From Hyphomicrobiales bacterium (GTDB lineage Bacteria > Pseudomonadota > Alphaproteobacteria > Rhizobiales > Methylopilaceae), in the NCBI GenBank assembly GCA_022842205.1, contig JALHQA010000002.1, forward strand, positions 248,001 to 312,000: a DNA stretch of 64,000 bases. Reading direction: 5' to 3'. The position numbers and the translations under genes are program-made. The notes under the pieces are model-generated. The model was not told the origin of the DNA. It made no database searches and worked only from the letters and a program-made list of their open reading frames with translations. Positions 45,091 through 53,375 of the stretch are shown in pieces (within the stretch, counting starts at the first letter, position 1; every line of letters starts with the position of its first letter).

Positions 45091-45462
45091 GTGACGGACG
45101 ATCAGATTTTTTCCTTTGCCTGCAACACGATAAGATCTGTGTGGGCGCTTGAGCTGCTGTTGCTGCTGCACCGTCATCCAACCCGAAGTTGGAGCTCGGA
45201 CGAACTTGTGCGCGAACTGCGGAGCAGTCAGGCCGTTATTCTTCCCAGTCTGGAAACCCTGAAGACCGCGGGCCTGGTGGCGGAACGGGAGAAAGGCCGT
45301 GTGGGCTATGCCGCCGCGACGCCAGATTTGCATGCGATGACCGACGAATTGGCGAAGGTCTACGCAACCAGCCCGATCGCCTTGGCGAAGGCGATCATGC
45401 GGGCGCCGAATGAAAAGCTGGCCATATTTTCTGACGCATTCAAGTTCAGGGACGACAAATGA
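45091..45462 (+). CDS. Small winged-helix (MarR-like) protein
   Basis: A 123-residue protein with a GTG start. Residues 17-80 have the pattern of a winged helix: WALELLLLLHRHPTRSWSSD, then ELVRELRSSQAVILPSLETL as the recognition part, and KTAGLVAEREKGRVGYAAAT as the wing. No ligand domain follows; a short helical tail ends the protein. It overlaps the first DUF5985 gene by four bases. It may regulate itself and its neighbours, including the divergent kinase operon; this is inferred. Confidence 0.72.
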   Translation: MTDDQIFSFACNTIRSVWALELLLLLHRHPTRSWSSDELVRELRSSQAVILPSLETLKTAGLVAEREKGRVGYAAATPDLHAMTDELAKVYATSPIALAKAIMRAPNEKLAIFSDAFKFRDDK

Positions 45463-45728
45463 CGGCCTGGGCGCAACTTGTTTATATCCTCTGCTTCCTG
45501 ACCAGCGCGTTTTGCGCGGCACTTCTTATTCGCGGATACGCACGCAGCCGGACACGCATTCTGCTCTGGAGCGCCGCTTGCTTCGTGCTCCTGGCGATGA
45601 ACAATCTCCTGGCGGTCGTCGATCTCGTCCTGCTGCCGACGCTGGTCGAGCTTGCCGCGGTGCGCATCGTCGTCTCACTCGCCGGCGTAATGATTCTGCT
45701 TTATGGCTTCATCTGGGAAACGGACTGA
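45459..45728 (+). CDS. DUF5985 membrane protein, copy 1
   Basis: An 89-residue protein with three hydrophobic segments (about residues 4-24, 34-58, 64-84) and the GYARSRTRILLWSAACFVLLAMNN motif region characteristic of DUF5985. The ATG overlaps the winged-helix stop (ATGA). A second member of the same family follows 18 bases later. Function unknown; probably a two-subunit membrane unit. Confidence 0.78.
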   Translation: MTAWAQLVYILCFLTSAFCAALLIRGYARSRTRILLWSAACFVLLAMNNLLAVVDLVLLPTLVELAAVRIVVSLAGVMILLYGFIWETD

Positions 45729-45746
45729 GCTGAGGGACACGCGGCA

Positions 45747-46010
45747 ATGACGATCGTATTTCTCTCCGGTGCAGTGACGCTCGGTTTCGTGATGGCGGCG
45801 CTCTTTTTCTTTCGCTTCTTCACAAAAACGGCCGACAGTCTTTTCGGCTGGTTTGGCGTGGCGTTCCTTCTGCTCGCATCCGGTCAGGCGCTCGTCACTC
45901 TTCTAGATGTGACAAGCGAAGAGCGCAGTTGGATTTTCCTGCTACGGCTCGCAGCTTTCGTGATAATCGCAGTAGCCATTCTGCGAAAGAATACCAAGGC
46001 CCGGATCTAG
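45747..46010 (+). CDS. DUF5985 membrane protein, copy 2
   Basis: An 87-residue protein with three membrane segments (about 4-24, 34-55, 64-81). It shares with copy 1 the pattern of a small-residue helix, then a F-W-x-G/A-x-A-F-LLLA core (SLFGWFGVAFLLLASGQAL). It closes the three-gene operon. After it, bases 46050-46085 contain a short imperfect direct repeat (GATGCTGCGATAGCA, then GATGCGGCGATAGCA) before the convergent LysR gene. Confidence 0.76.
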   Translation: MTIVFLSGAVTLGFVMAALFFFRFFTKTADSLFGWFGVAFLLLASGQALVTLLDVTSEERSWIFLLRLAAFVIIAVAILRKNTKARI

Positions 46011-46107
46011 TCCATCCGCTATACTCGACGCGGACGGTTTAGGTACAAGGTGATGCTGCGATAGCAGCTGATGCGGCGATAGCAAGCGCGTCTGATGAGG
46101 TTTGCGC

Positions 46108-47004
46108 CTAGTCTGATTGCAGGGCCTGAGCAATCTGATCCGCAAAGCGTGCCGCGGCGACGGACAGGGTTCGCCCCCGCAATTGCGCAAGATGAAGCCG
46201 TCCTTCGTGGCGCGGGCCGAGTTCGAGCGAAATGCTGGCCAAGTTTGGTTCGATCATCGCTGTTGGCACGCCAAGCGCGAGTTCAAACGATATCCCCTGA
46301 CGCAAAGCCGCGAAGTTCTTCATAAAGATGTAGCTTTCGGCTTCGACCGAGGGCTCGAGCTTGAGGGAGAGCCGTCCCGCGGCGGCTTCAAGAAGGTTGC
46401 GGACCGCGTAAGGCGCGCTCGGCAGAATGAGCGGATAGTCCATACAATCCTCCAGCGCCAACTGGTCTCGGCCAGCCAGCGGATGTTTTTTCGACATCAC
46501 GGCGCGGATCGGCTGCCGGACACTCAAAATGGTCTGGAAGTCGGTCAGGCGAAGCGGCTCGAAGACGAGCGCCAGGTCCGCGGAATAGTCCAGCAGTGCA
46601 TCGCCCGCAGCTTCGCCGTCGCGGACCAGGACCTGGAAGGTGACGCCGGGATGGCTCACCTGGTATCGCGAAATCTGTTGCGGCAGGAAATAGGGCAGCG
46701 CCGCCTGGCTGCAGGCAATGGCGACACTGCCGCGCCGCAGCCCCGATAAATCCGCGATCTGGGACTTCAGGCGGTCGACCTCCGCGAGCTGGCGGCGGAA
46801 GATGTCGACCAGGAGCTCTCCGGCCGTGCTGAGCCGCACTCCGCGCCCGAGACGCTCGAACAGCGGCGCGCCGAGCTCCTGCTCAAGCGAGAGAATCCGG
46901 CGGTTCAGGGCCGAAGGAGTCAGCGACAGGAACTCGGCCGCCTTGCGGATCGACCCGGCCCGGGCCACCGCATCAACATACTCATAAATAAGGAGATTGC
47001 GCAT
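46108..47004 (-). CDS. LysR-family transcriptional regulator
   Basis: A 298-residue regulator. The N-terminal helix-turn-helix reads AVARAGSIRKAAEFLSLTPSALNRRILSLEQEL with ARAGSIRKAAEFL as the core, followed by the linker helix GAPLFERLGRGVRLSTAGE and a C-terminal effector domain. It is divergent from the M20 hydrolase gene across 95 bases. That gap contains TGCATTTTCTGCA-type dyads suitable for LysR binding, so it likely controls the uptake and hydrolysis operon in response to its substrate. Confidence 0.92.
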   Translation of the reverse strand: MRNLLIYEYVDAVARAGSIRKAAEFLSLTPSALNRRILSLEQELGAPLFERLGRGVRLSTAGELLVDIFRRQLAEVDRLKSQIADLSGLRRGSVAIACSQAALPYFLPQQISRYQVSHPGVTFQVLVRDGEAAGDALLDYSADLALVFEPLRLTDFQTILSVRQPIRAVMSKKHPLAGRDQLALEDCMDYPLILPSAPYAVRNLLEAAAGRLSLKLEPSVEAESYIFMKNFAALRQGISFELALGVPTAMIEPNLASISLELGPRHEGRLHLAQLRGRTLSVAAARFADQIAQALQSD

Positions 47005-47099
47005 CGAGCGGCATCCAGGTCAGAAAGTGGTGCATTTTCTGCATCGATCAGACATCAAAATAGCAGCAGATTGCAACATCGCCTCCGGTTAGGTTGCTC

Positions 47100-48446
47100 A
47101 TGAAACGGGCGTCCGGCCCGGTGATGAATAAAGGTGCAACTGTGCTGACCCGGAATCCTGCGCTGTCGGAGCTTGAAACCCGCGTCCTTGGCCGCATCAC
47201 CGAGGAGCGCTGGCTGAAGCTTGCCGGAGAACTGATCCGCACCGGGCAGCCGCGATCCGGCAATCCTCTCGACCCGGACCTGCCGGGCGCCGAAGAAGAG
47301 GCCATCGCCATGCTGGTCGCCGGCAAGCTCGAAGCGCTCGGCATGGAGGTGACCACCTACGAGGCCGTGCCTCATCGTCCCAATGTCGTCGGCGTGCTGA
47401 AAGGCCGGAACGGTGGTCCGTCGTTGATGATCAACGACCATCTCGACACCTATCCGGTGGCCGAGCCCGAGAAATGGGACAAGACCGGCTTCGACCCGTT
47501 CACCGCCACGCGGCACGGCGATCTCCTGTATGCACGCGGGACATCCGACACACGCGGCAACCTTGCCGCCTGCCTGCTGGCGGCCCAGGCACTAATCGAC
47601 GAAGGCGTCGGCTTCGACGGCGATCTCATCTATTGCTTCTGCGTCGACGAGGAACGCAACGGAACTCATGGCTCCATCTACCTGACACAGGAGATCGGGA
47701 TCAGCGCCGACTACTCGATCACCGCTGAGCCCACCGCATGGGGCGAGGTCGGGAACGGCAACTGGGGAATGAATCTTTCCATCGCCAATTCCGGCCATTG
47801 CCTGATCGAAGTCGCTGTCGAAGGAGCGAAATCGCACATCTGGCGTCCCGACATCAGCGTCAACCCCGTCGTCGAAGCCGCGCGCCTGATCCCCGAGCTT
47901 CAGTCCATGACCTTCGCACATGAGCCCAGCGCGTTCATGGGGCATACGCCGCCCTGCACGACGATCGTGCGCATCCGCGGCGGACTTGAAGGCGAAATGC
48001 AGTTCTCGCCGGATCTCTGTGTCATTACCATGGCCGTTGTCGGCCTTGTCCCTGGCATGACAATCGACGGCATCATCGGCGATATTTCGGCGGTGGCCGG
48101 CCGGGTGTTCGCCGGCCGCAACGACATCTCCGCGCGCGTACGTCAGCTGCCGGGCTCGCTTTTCGTCGAGGCAACGGAGCCCTCGCCTCCTGATCAGGAG
48201 CCCTGCATCTCCCTGCAGAAAGCCTATTCGCGGCTGATGGACGGCAAGATGCCGGAACTGAACCGCAAGAATGCTTTCAACGACACGATCCGACTGCGCG
48301 AAGCCGGCATCAACGCCGTTACATTCGGCCCCGGCGAAGACGGCTGGGCGGTCGACAACGAGTACATATCGATCACCAAGGCGGTTGCCGCGGCGCGGAT
48401 CTACGCCCTGACGATCATGTCCGTTCTCAACGGGACAGATGCATGA
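47100..48446 (+). CDS. M20-family metallo-hydrolase (ArgE/DapE/succinyl-DAP type)
   Basis: A 448-residue amidohydrolase-like protein. Metal-ligand motifs are MINDHLDTYPV, ARGTSDTRGNLAA, CVDEERNGTHGS with the catalytic glutamate, and the TAEPTAW ligand glutamate. The lid domain has VEGAKSHIW. At the C-terminus, where family members usually show AH followed by xxNE, this protein reads GWAVDNEYIS, so the last histidine ligand is not apparent. The ATG at 47100 is used; 47124 is a possible later start. It is first in an operon with an ABC transporter and an amidase. It probably deacylates or hydrolyses an amide-linked nutrient. Confidence 0.86.
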   Translation: MKRASGPVMNKGATVLTRNPALSELETRVLGRITEERWLKLAGELIRTGQPRSGNPLDPDLPGAEEEAIAMLVAGKLEALGMEVTTYEAVPHRPNVVGVLKGRNGGPSLMINDHLDTYPVAEPEKWDKTGFDPFTATRHGDLLYARGTSDTRGNLAACLLAAQALIDEGVGFDGDLIYCFCVDEERNGTHGSIYLTQEIGISADYSITAEPTAWGEVGNGNWGMNLSIANSGHCLIEVAVEGAKSHIWRPDISVNPVVEAARLIPELQSMTFAHEPSAFMGHTPPCTTIVRIRGGLEGEMQFSPDLCVITMAVVGLVPGMTIDGIIGDISAVAGRVFAGRNDISARVRQLPGSLFVEATEPSPPDQEPCISLQKAYSRLMDGKMPELNRKNAFNDTIRLREAGINAVTFGPGEDGWAVDNEYISITKAVAAARIYALTIMSVLNGTDA

Positions 48447-49276
48447 AGGCGGATGTTCCAAAGCCGGAGCCGGCGCTCAGGATCGCGGCAAGGCGCCTTT
48501 TGGCGCTGCGTCCGCCGCGCACCCTGTTGCTGTCGTCGCTGACCGTAATCCTGCTGTTCTGCGCCTGGGTCGTGGTGACCGAAACGGGCCTCGCCAACCC
48601 GCTGTTTCTGCCGAATCCGGAGGCCGTCGCGCGCGCATTCATGGAGGTTTCGACCGAGGGTTATCAGGGCAGCACGCTGATCGAGCATCTCAGCGCTAGC
48701 CTGTACCGCATTCTGGTCGCCTTCGGCCTCGCGTGCCTTATCGGCATCCCGCTCGGCGTCCTCATGGGAACCTCCGAAACGGCGCGGGCGCTGCTCAGCC
48801 CGATGATCGAGTTCTACCGGCCGCTTCCGCCACTCGGCATCTACACCCTGCTCGTCATGTGGCTCGGCATCGGCGAGGAATCGAAGCTCGCGCTGCTGTT
48901 TCTCGCCGCACTGCCTGGCCTCATCATAGCCACGATCCAGGCCGTCCGTAACATCGACCCCATATATGTACGCGCGGCAAAGGCTCTGGGCGCCTCGACG
49001 CGAACCATCGTGCTGCAGGTATATCTCCCGGCCGCCGGCCCGACCATTCTCGCCGGCATGCGCATATCTCTTGGATTCACTTACACAGTGCTGGTTGCAG
49101 CGGAAATCGTCGCCGCCTCGGCCGGCATCGGCTGGATGATCTGGGATGCCGCGAAGTTCCTGTTGTCGGACGTCGTGATCATGGGGCTGATCGTGCTCGG
49201 CCTCACGGGTGTCGCGCTCGACATGGTCATGCGGCTGTTCGGACAGATCCTCATGCCATGGACACGAAAACAATGA
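48443..49276 (+). CDS. ABC transporter permease (TauC/SsuC-like)
   Basis: A 277-residue inner-membrane permease with about six helices and the permease EAA-loop motif near RAAKALGASTRTIVLQVYLPAAGPTI. Other family stretches are EFYRPLPPLGIYTLLVMWLG and SLGFTYTVLVAAEIVAA. It overlaps the M20 gene by four bases and precedes the binding protein. Similar permeases move taurine, sulphonates, nitrate or pyrimidine precursors, so the substrate class cannot be read directly. Confidence 0.92.
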   Translation: MKADVPKPEPALRIAARRLLALRPPRTLLLSSLTVILLFCAWVVVTETGLANPLFLPNPEAVARAFMEVSTEGYQGSTLIEHLSASLYRILVAFGLACLIGIPLGVLMGTSETARALLSPMIEFYRPLPPLGIYTLLVMWLGIGEESKLALLFLAALPGLIIATIQAVRNIDPIYVRAAKALGASTRTIVLQVYLPAAGPTILAGMRISLGFTYTVLVAAEIVAASAGIGWMIWDAAKFLLSDVVIMGLIVLGLTGVALDMVMRLFGQILMPWTRKQ

Positions 49277-49344
49277 ATGCCCTCACAAGAGCAAGGCATC
49301 GGACGCCGGAAACGCCGCCGCTCTCCAAAAGAAAGGCTGTTGTC

Positions 49345-50352
49345 ATGCGAAAATTATCTCGGATCGTTGCCATGCTGTCGGGCATGGTCGTCATTCCCGC
49401 CCTCGCCGCGGAACCGCCGTCAAAGATCACGGTCGGCTATCTCAATCTCGTCAACGCGCAGCTCGTGACGAAGAATCTCGGTCTTCTCGCCAAGGAAATG
49501 CCGGGAGTGGAGATCGGATATGTGAAAATCGGCGGCGGCGGCGACATGCTGCGCGCAATCACCGCCAATCAGGTCGATTTCGGCGGGCTCGGAAATCCGC
49601 CCGCGGCGATCGGCCTGGTGCGCGATCTGCCGATGAAGGGCATCATGGTTCTCAACATGCTCGATTATGTCGAGGCCATGGTTGTCCGCACGGACAAGAA
49701 CATCAAATCGATCAAGGATCTCGCCGGCAAGAAGGTCGCCGCGCCATTCGGTTCGACGACGCATTATCTCTTGCTCAAGGCGCTCGCCGAGGAAGGCGTC
49801 AACCCTGGTGACCTTGAGCTCCTCGACCTTGCTCCGGCCGATATCGCCATTGCCTGGTCGCGAGGCGACATCGACGCCGCGTGGTTCTGGGAGCCGAATC
49901 TCGACAAGGCCGTCAAGGACGGCGGCAACATCCTGATTACGTCGGGCGAGATGGCCAAGCGCGGCTATCCGACCTGGGACGTCGCGGTCGTGATGAACGA
50001 GTTCGCCGAGAAACATCCGGAATATGTCGAGAAATTCGTCAGGGCCGAATGCGCCGGCATCGATTTCTGGCTCAAGAATCCCGAGAAGACGGCGGAGATC
50101 ATCGCGCAGGAACTCTCGCTCCCCATCGAAGACGCGACACGCATGATGAAAGGCACCGAGATGGTGCCCTGCCCGACCCAGCTTACCGAAGCGTATATGG
50201 GCAAATCCGGCAGCATCGGCCAGTTCGCCGATACCCTGGAGTCGACCGCGCAGTTCCTCGTCGCCGAAAAGCGCCTGCCGAAAGCACCGACGCGGGACGA
50301 GTTCGCGGCGAAGCTCGATGTGTCCTATCTCGAAAAGATCGTCGGAGAGTAA
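49345..50352 (+). CDS. ABC transporter periplasmic binding protein (TauA/NMT1-like)
   Basis: A 335-residue solute receptor with signal peptide MRKLSRIVAMLSGMVVIPAL, cleavage near ALAAEPP. The mature part has ITVGYLNLVNAQLV, KIGGGGDMLRAITANQVDFG and DLAGKKVAAPFGSTTHYLL, all typical of the TauA/SsuA/NMT1 clan. An in-frame start at 49258 overlaps the permease and would bury the signal peptide, so the ATG at 49345 is preferred. Ligand unknown. Confidence 0.9.
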   Translation: MRKLSRIVAMLSGMVVIPALAAEPPSKITVGYLNLVNAQLVTKNLGLLAKEMPGVEIGYVKIGGGGDMLRAITANQVDFGGLGNPPAAIGLVRDLPMKGIMVLNMLDYVEAMVVRTDKNIKSIKDLAGKKVAAPFGSTTHYLLLKALAEEGVNPGDLELLDLAPADIAIAWSRGDIDAAWFWEPNLDKAVKDGGNILITSGEMAKRGYPTWDVAVVMNEFAEKHPEYVEKFVRAECAGIDFWLKNPEKTAEIIAQELSLPIEDATRMMKGTEMVPCPTQLTEAYMGKSGSIGQFADTLESTAQFLVAEKRLPKAPTRDEFAAKLDVSYLEKIVGE

Positions 50353-50415
50353 ACCCGCTCATGCCGGGAGACGGCCCATCTCCCGGCACAACAGCAATCC
50401 GTCAGGACAAGCACC

Positions 50416-51795
50416 GTGCTTCACACCAAATTCGACTTTGCATCCTTGCGCGCCGCGATGCGCGGCGGCGCCGGCCCGCAAGACATTGTGCGGGAAGCCT
50501 ACAGGCGCATCCGCGCCGACGCCCGCGACGATGTATGGATCACCCTGCGGCCGGAGCAGGACGCGCTCGACATCGCGCGCCGGCTGGAAGAGCGCGGCAC
50601 GGCGAATTTGCCACTCTACGGCATTCCGTTCTCGGTGAAGGACAACATTGACGTCGCCGGTTTGCCGACGACCGCCGCCTGCCCGGCATTCGCCTATCTG
50701 CCTGAACGATCGGCGCGGGTTGTGGCCGCGCTCGAGGACAAGGGCGCGATCTGCATCGGAAAGGTCAATCTCGATCAGTTCGCCACCGGCCTGAACGGAA
50801 CGCGCTCTCCCTACGGCGCCTGCGGCTCTGCCTTCGACCGGACCATGGTAGCGGGCGGATCCAGTTCGGGATCGGCCGTTTCCGTAGCCCTTCAGCAGGT
50901 CGCATTCTCGATCGGAACCGACACCGGTGGCTCGGGCCGCATCCCGGCGGGCCTGAATAATGTAATCGGCTTCAAGCCCACCCGTGGTACGCTGAGTACG
51001 GACGGTCTTGTCGTCAACTGCCATAGTCTCGACTGTCCGTCGGTGTTCTCGCTCGCCATCGAGGATGCATCGGAAATCGCCGCTCAGATGTTCGATCCGG
51101 CATCGCAGGATGCGACGCTGCGCGATGACGCGGCACGCGGCCGGTTTGCCGTGGAGGCTCCCGCCGGCGCGCCGGAGATTATCGTGCCCGAGCCACATCA
51201 GCGCGAATTCTTCGGCAACGCGGCCGGAAGGCAACTGTATGAGCAGGCCATCGAGGCATTCGCAGCGCTCGGCGCGTCAGTGCGCGTGATTGATTTCGAC
51301 CCGTTCGTCGAAGCGGGCACGCTCGTATTCAATGGCCCGTGGATCGCCGACCGCTATGCCGCCGTAGGGCCGTTTGTGGATACGCACGAGGGAGAGGTGA
51401 TGGAGATCACCCGCACTATCGTGCAGACGGGGAAAAACTGGACCGGAGCCGATATATTCCGCTCCATGATGCGCCTGCGCGAGATCAACGGTTATGTACG
51501 CAGCCAGTTCGGCAGCAAGACCGTTCTCGTTCTGCCGACGGTCGCACCGCTCTACAGCATCAAGGAGATGCTGGCCGAGCCCGCCATGCGCAACACCCAT
51601 CACGGCCATTACTCCTACTTCGCCAATCTGGTTGATCTCTGCGCGGTCGCGGTGCCGTCGGGTTTCTACTCATCGGGCATGCCGTTCGGCATCACATTGT
51701 TCGCGCCGGCATTCTCCGACTCGCGGTTGGCGGGGCTCGCGGACCTCTTTCTGAGGTCGCGCGCCCTGATACCGGGAAAGGAGCGCAGGCCATGA
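50416..51795 (+). CDS. Amidase-signature hydrolase (allophanate hydrolase/AtzF-like)
   Basis: A 459-residue amidase with the Ser-Ser-Lys centre: lysine in PFSVKDNIDVAG, serine in VAGGSSSGSAVSV, and the nucleophile region GTDTGGSGRIPAGLNNVIG followed by FKPTRGTLS. The NALDCPSVF-like segment (here CHSLDCPSVFSLAIEDA) is typical of the AtzF/allophanate-hydrolase group, but the protein lacks the extra C-terminal domain of full AtzF. GTG start. It is encoded between the binding protein and the ATPase and overlaps the latter by four bases, so it is likely to hydrolyse the imported compound or its breakdown product. Confidence 0.88.
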   Translation: MLHTKFDFASLRAAMRGGAGPQDIVREAYRRIRADARDDVWITLRPEQDALDIARRLEERGTANLPLYGIPFSVKDNIDVAGLPTTAACPAFAYLPERSARVVAALEDKGAICIGKVNLDQFATGLNGTRSPYGACGSAFDRTMVAGGSSSGSAVSVALQQVAFSIGTDTGGSGRIPAGLNNVIGFKPTRGTLSTDGLVVNCHSLDCPSVFSLAIEDASEIAAQMFDPASQDATLRDDAARGRFAVEAPAGAPEIIVPEPHQREFFGNAAGRQLYEQAIEAFAALGASVRVIDFDPFVEAGTLVFNGPWIADRYAAVGPFVDTHEGEVMEITRTIVQTGKNWTGADIFRSMMRLREINGYVRSQFGSKTVLVLPTVAPLYSIKEMLAEPAMRNTHHGHYSYFANLVDLCAVAVPSGFYSSGMPFGITLFAPAFSDSRLAGLADLFLRSRALIPGKERRP

Positions 51796-52595
51796 CGACA
51801 TCCGTCGTTACGGGACAGGTCGACATCAAGGACGTGTCGGTGTCCTACGATACGCGATCCGGCCGCCAGCTCGCCGTTACCACGACGAATCTGAGCATAC
51901 GTCCAGGAGAGTTCGTATGCCTTCTCGGCCCGTCCGGCTGCGGGAAATCGACTCTGCTGAACTGCGTCGCCGGTTTCGTCACACCGACGACCGGCCGCAT
52001 CCTCGTGGACGGTGTCGAGGTCTTGGGGCCTGGCCCCGATCGCGGGATGGTGTTTCAGCAGTACTCGCTGTTTCCGTGGAAGACGGTCCGGGAGAACATT
52101 GCCTTCGGCCCCAGAGTGACCGGCCGCGGCGGAGATTCGCCGACCATCGTTGCCAATACGTTTCTGGGGATGATCGGCCTCTCGAAATTCGCCGATCACT
52201 ATCCCAGGGAGTTGTCTGGTGGGATGCAGCAGCGTGTCGGCATCGCGCGGGCGCTTGCCAATTATCCCAGCGTCCTGCTGATGGACGAGCCTTTCGGCGC
52301 GCTCGACTCGCAGACACGACACATGATGCAGGCCAGCCTGCTGCAGATCTGGAGGGAATTCGGCATCACCGTCATCTTTGTCACGCATGATGTTGATGAA
52401 GCGGTGTTTCTGGCCGATCGCATTATTGTCATGGGCGCCAGCCCGGGCCGCGTCGTCGCCAATATTCCCGTCGACCTGCCGCGCCCGCGCGGAGACGACT
52501 GCGTGACCAGCGCGTCCTTCACCTCGATCCGCAATGCTTGCCTCCGGCACATCAAGGCGGAAAGCCGCAGGGCGTTCGAGCTGAATGCCGGCTGA
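51792..52595 (+). CDS. ABC transporter ATP-binding protein (TauB/SsuB-like)
   Basis: A 267-residue ATPase with Walker A (GPSGCGKSTLL), Q-loop (VFQQYSLFPWKTV), signature ELSGGMQQRVGIARAL, Walker B (VLLMDEPFGALD) and H-loop (VTHDVDEAV). It energises the permease encoded two genes upstream. Coupled to the amidase by a four-base overlap and overlapping the TauE-like gene by eleven bases. Confidence 0.94.
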   Translation: MTTSVVTGQVDIKDVSVSYDTRSGRQLAVTTTNLSIRPGEFVCLLGPSGCGKSTLLNCVAGFVTPTTGRILVDGVEVLGPGPDRGMVFQQYSLFPWKTVRENIAFGPRVTGRGGDSPTIVANTFLGMIGLSKFADHYPRELSGGMQQRVGIARALANYPSVLLMDEPFGALDSQTRHMMQASLLQIWREFGITVIFVTHDVDEAVFLADRIIVMGASPGRVVANIPVDLPRPRGDDCVTSASFTSIRNACLRHIKAESRRAFELNAG

Positions 52596-53331
52596 CGCGT
52601 TCTGGATGCTTGTCCTGGTGCAAGCCGTGGTGTTCGGCGCCGCCCTCTTCCAGGCAGTGACCGGGCTGGGGCTGGCGCTGATTGCCGGACCGTTCCTGCT
52701 GCTCGTGCTCAGCGATGGCGGCGCGGTTCAAATCAGTATCATCCTGAATCTTGTAACCGCCTGCATTCTCGCGCCGATGCTCCTGCCGCACTGCGACCGG
52801 AAACTGCTTGTCAGCCTTGGAACAGGCGGGCTCGTCGGGATCCCGCCCGGTATCCTGCTCTTCGGAAGTGTCGATGTGTCGTTCCTGAAGGCTGCCATTG
52901 GCGCCGTCCTGCTTGCGCTTGGGATACTGACGATTGCCGGCAGTGGCTCCCATGCGGCGACGCCGGGGGGCACGGGACGAGGCTCATTTGCCGCCGGAGC
53001 GATTGCGGGCTTCATGAGCAGCTTCATGGCTATGCCGGGCCCGCCTCTCGCCGCATATTTCGGACTGTCCAGATCCGCCAGCCCCGAGGTCCTGCGCGCG
53101 ACCGTTCTGGTTCTCTTCGTGCTTTTCTACGGCGCGTCCCTTGGCTGTCATGTACTCGTCCAAGGAATCCAACCGGATGTCTTGAAAGAGTCTCTCTTGC
53201 TGATGCCCGCGACGCTCGCCGGAATGGCTGTCGGGCTGGTCAGTGGCGTTAAGCTGAATGCGCAGGTTACGCGCATTGTGCTGGCAGCTATTCTCATGCT
53301 GAGCGCTATCGGCCTGTTCGCGGCAGTCTAG
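52585..53331 (+). CDS. TauE/SafE-family membrane protein
   Basis: A 248-residue protein with about seven to eight helices, two of the characteristic TauE/SafE halves (LFQAVTGLGLALIAGPFLLL near residue 22; FAAGAIAGFMSSFMAMPGPP near residue 135). The family exports or imports sulphur- or carboxylate-containing anions. It overlaps the ATPase gene by eleven bases and is last in the operon, so it may release a sulphonate- or acid-type product; this is inferred from position. Confidence 0.88.
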   Translation: MPADAFWMLVLVQAVVFGAALFQAVTGLGLALIAGPFLLLVLSDGGAVQISIILNLVTACILAPMLLPHCDRKLLVSLGTGGLVGIPPGILLFGSVDVSFLKAAIGAVLLALGILTIAGSGSHAATPGGTGRGSFAAGAIAGFMSSFMAMPGPPLAAYFGLSRSASPEVLRATVLVLFVLFYGASLGCHVLVQGIQPDVLKESLLLMPATLAGMAVGLVSGVKLNAQVTRIVLAAILMLSAIGLFAAV

Positions 53332-53375
53332 CGGCAACGACCCTGGAACAGACAAAAGCCGCGTCGAACCCCTCC

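Noticed and set aside
46050-46085. Short imperfect GATGCxGCGATAGCA repeats as a possible regulatory array
   Set aside because: Only two copies in a small convergent gap; too little to claim function.
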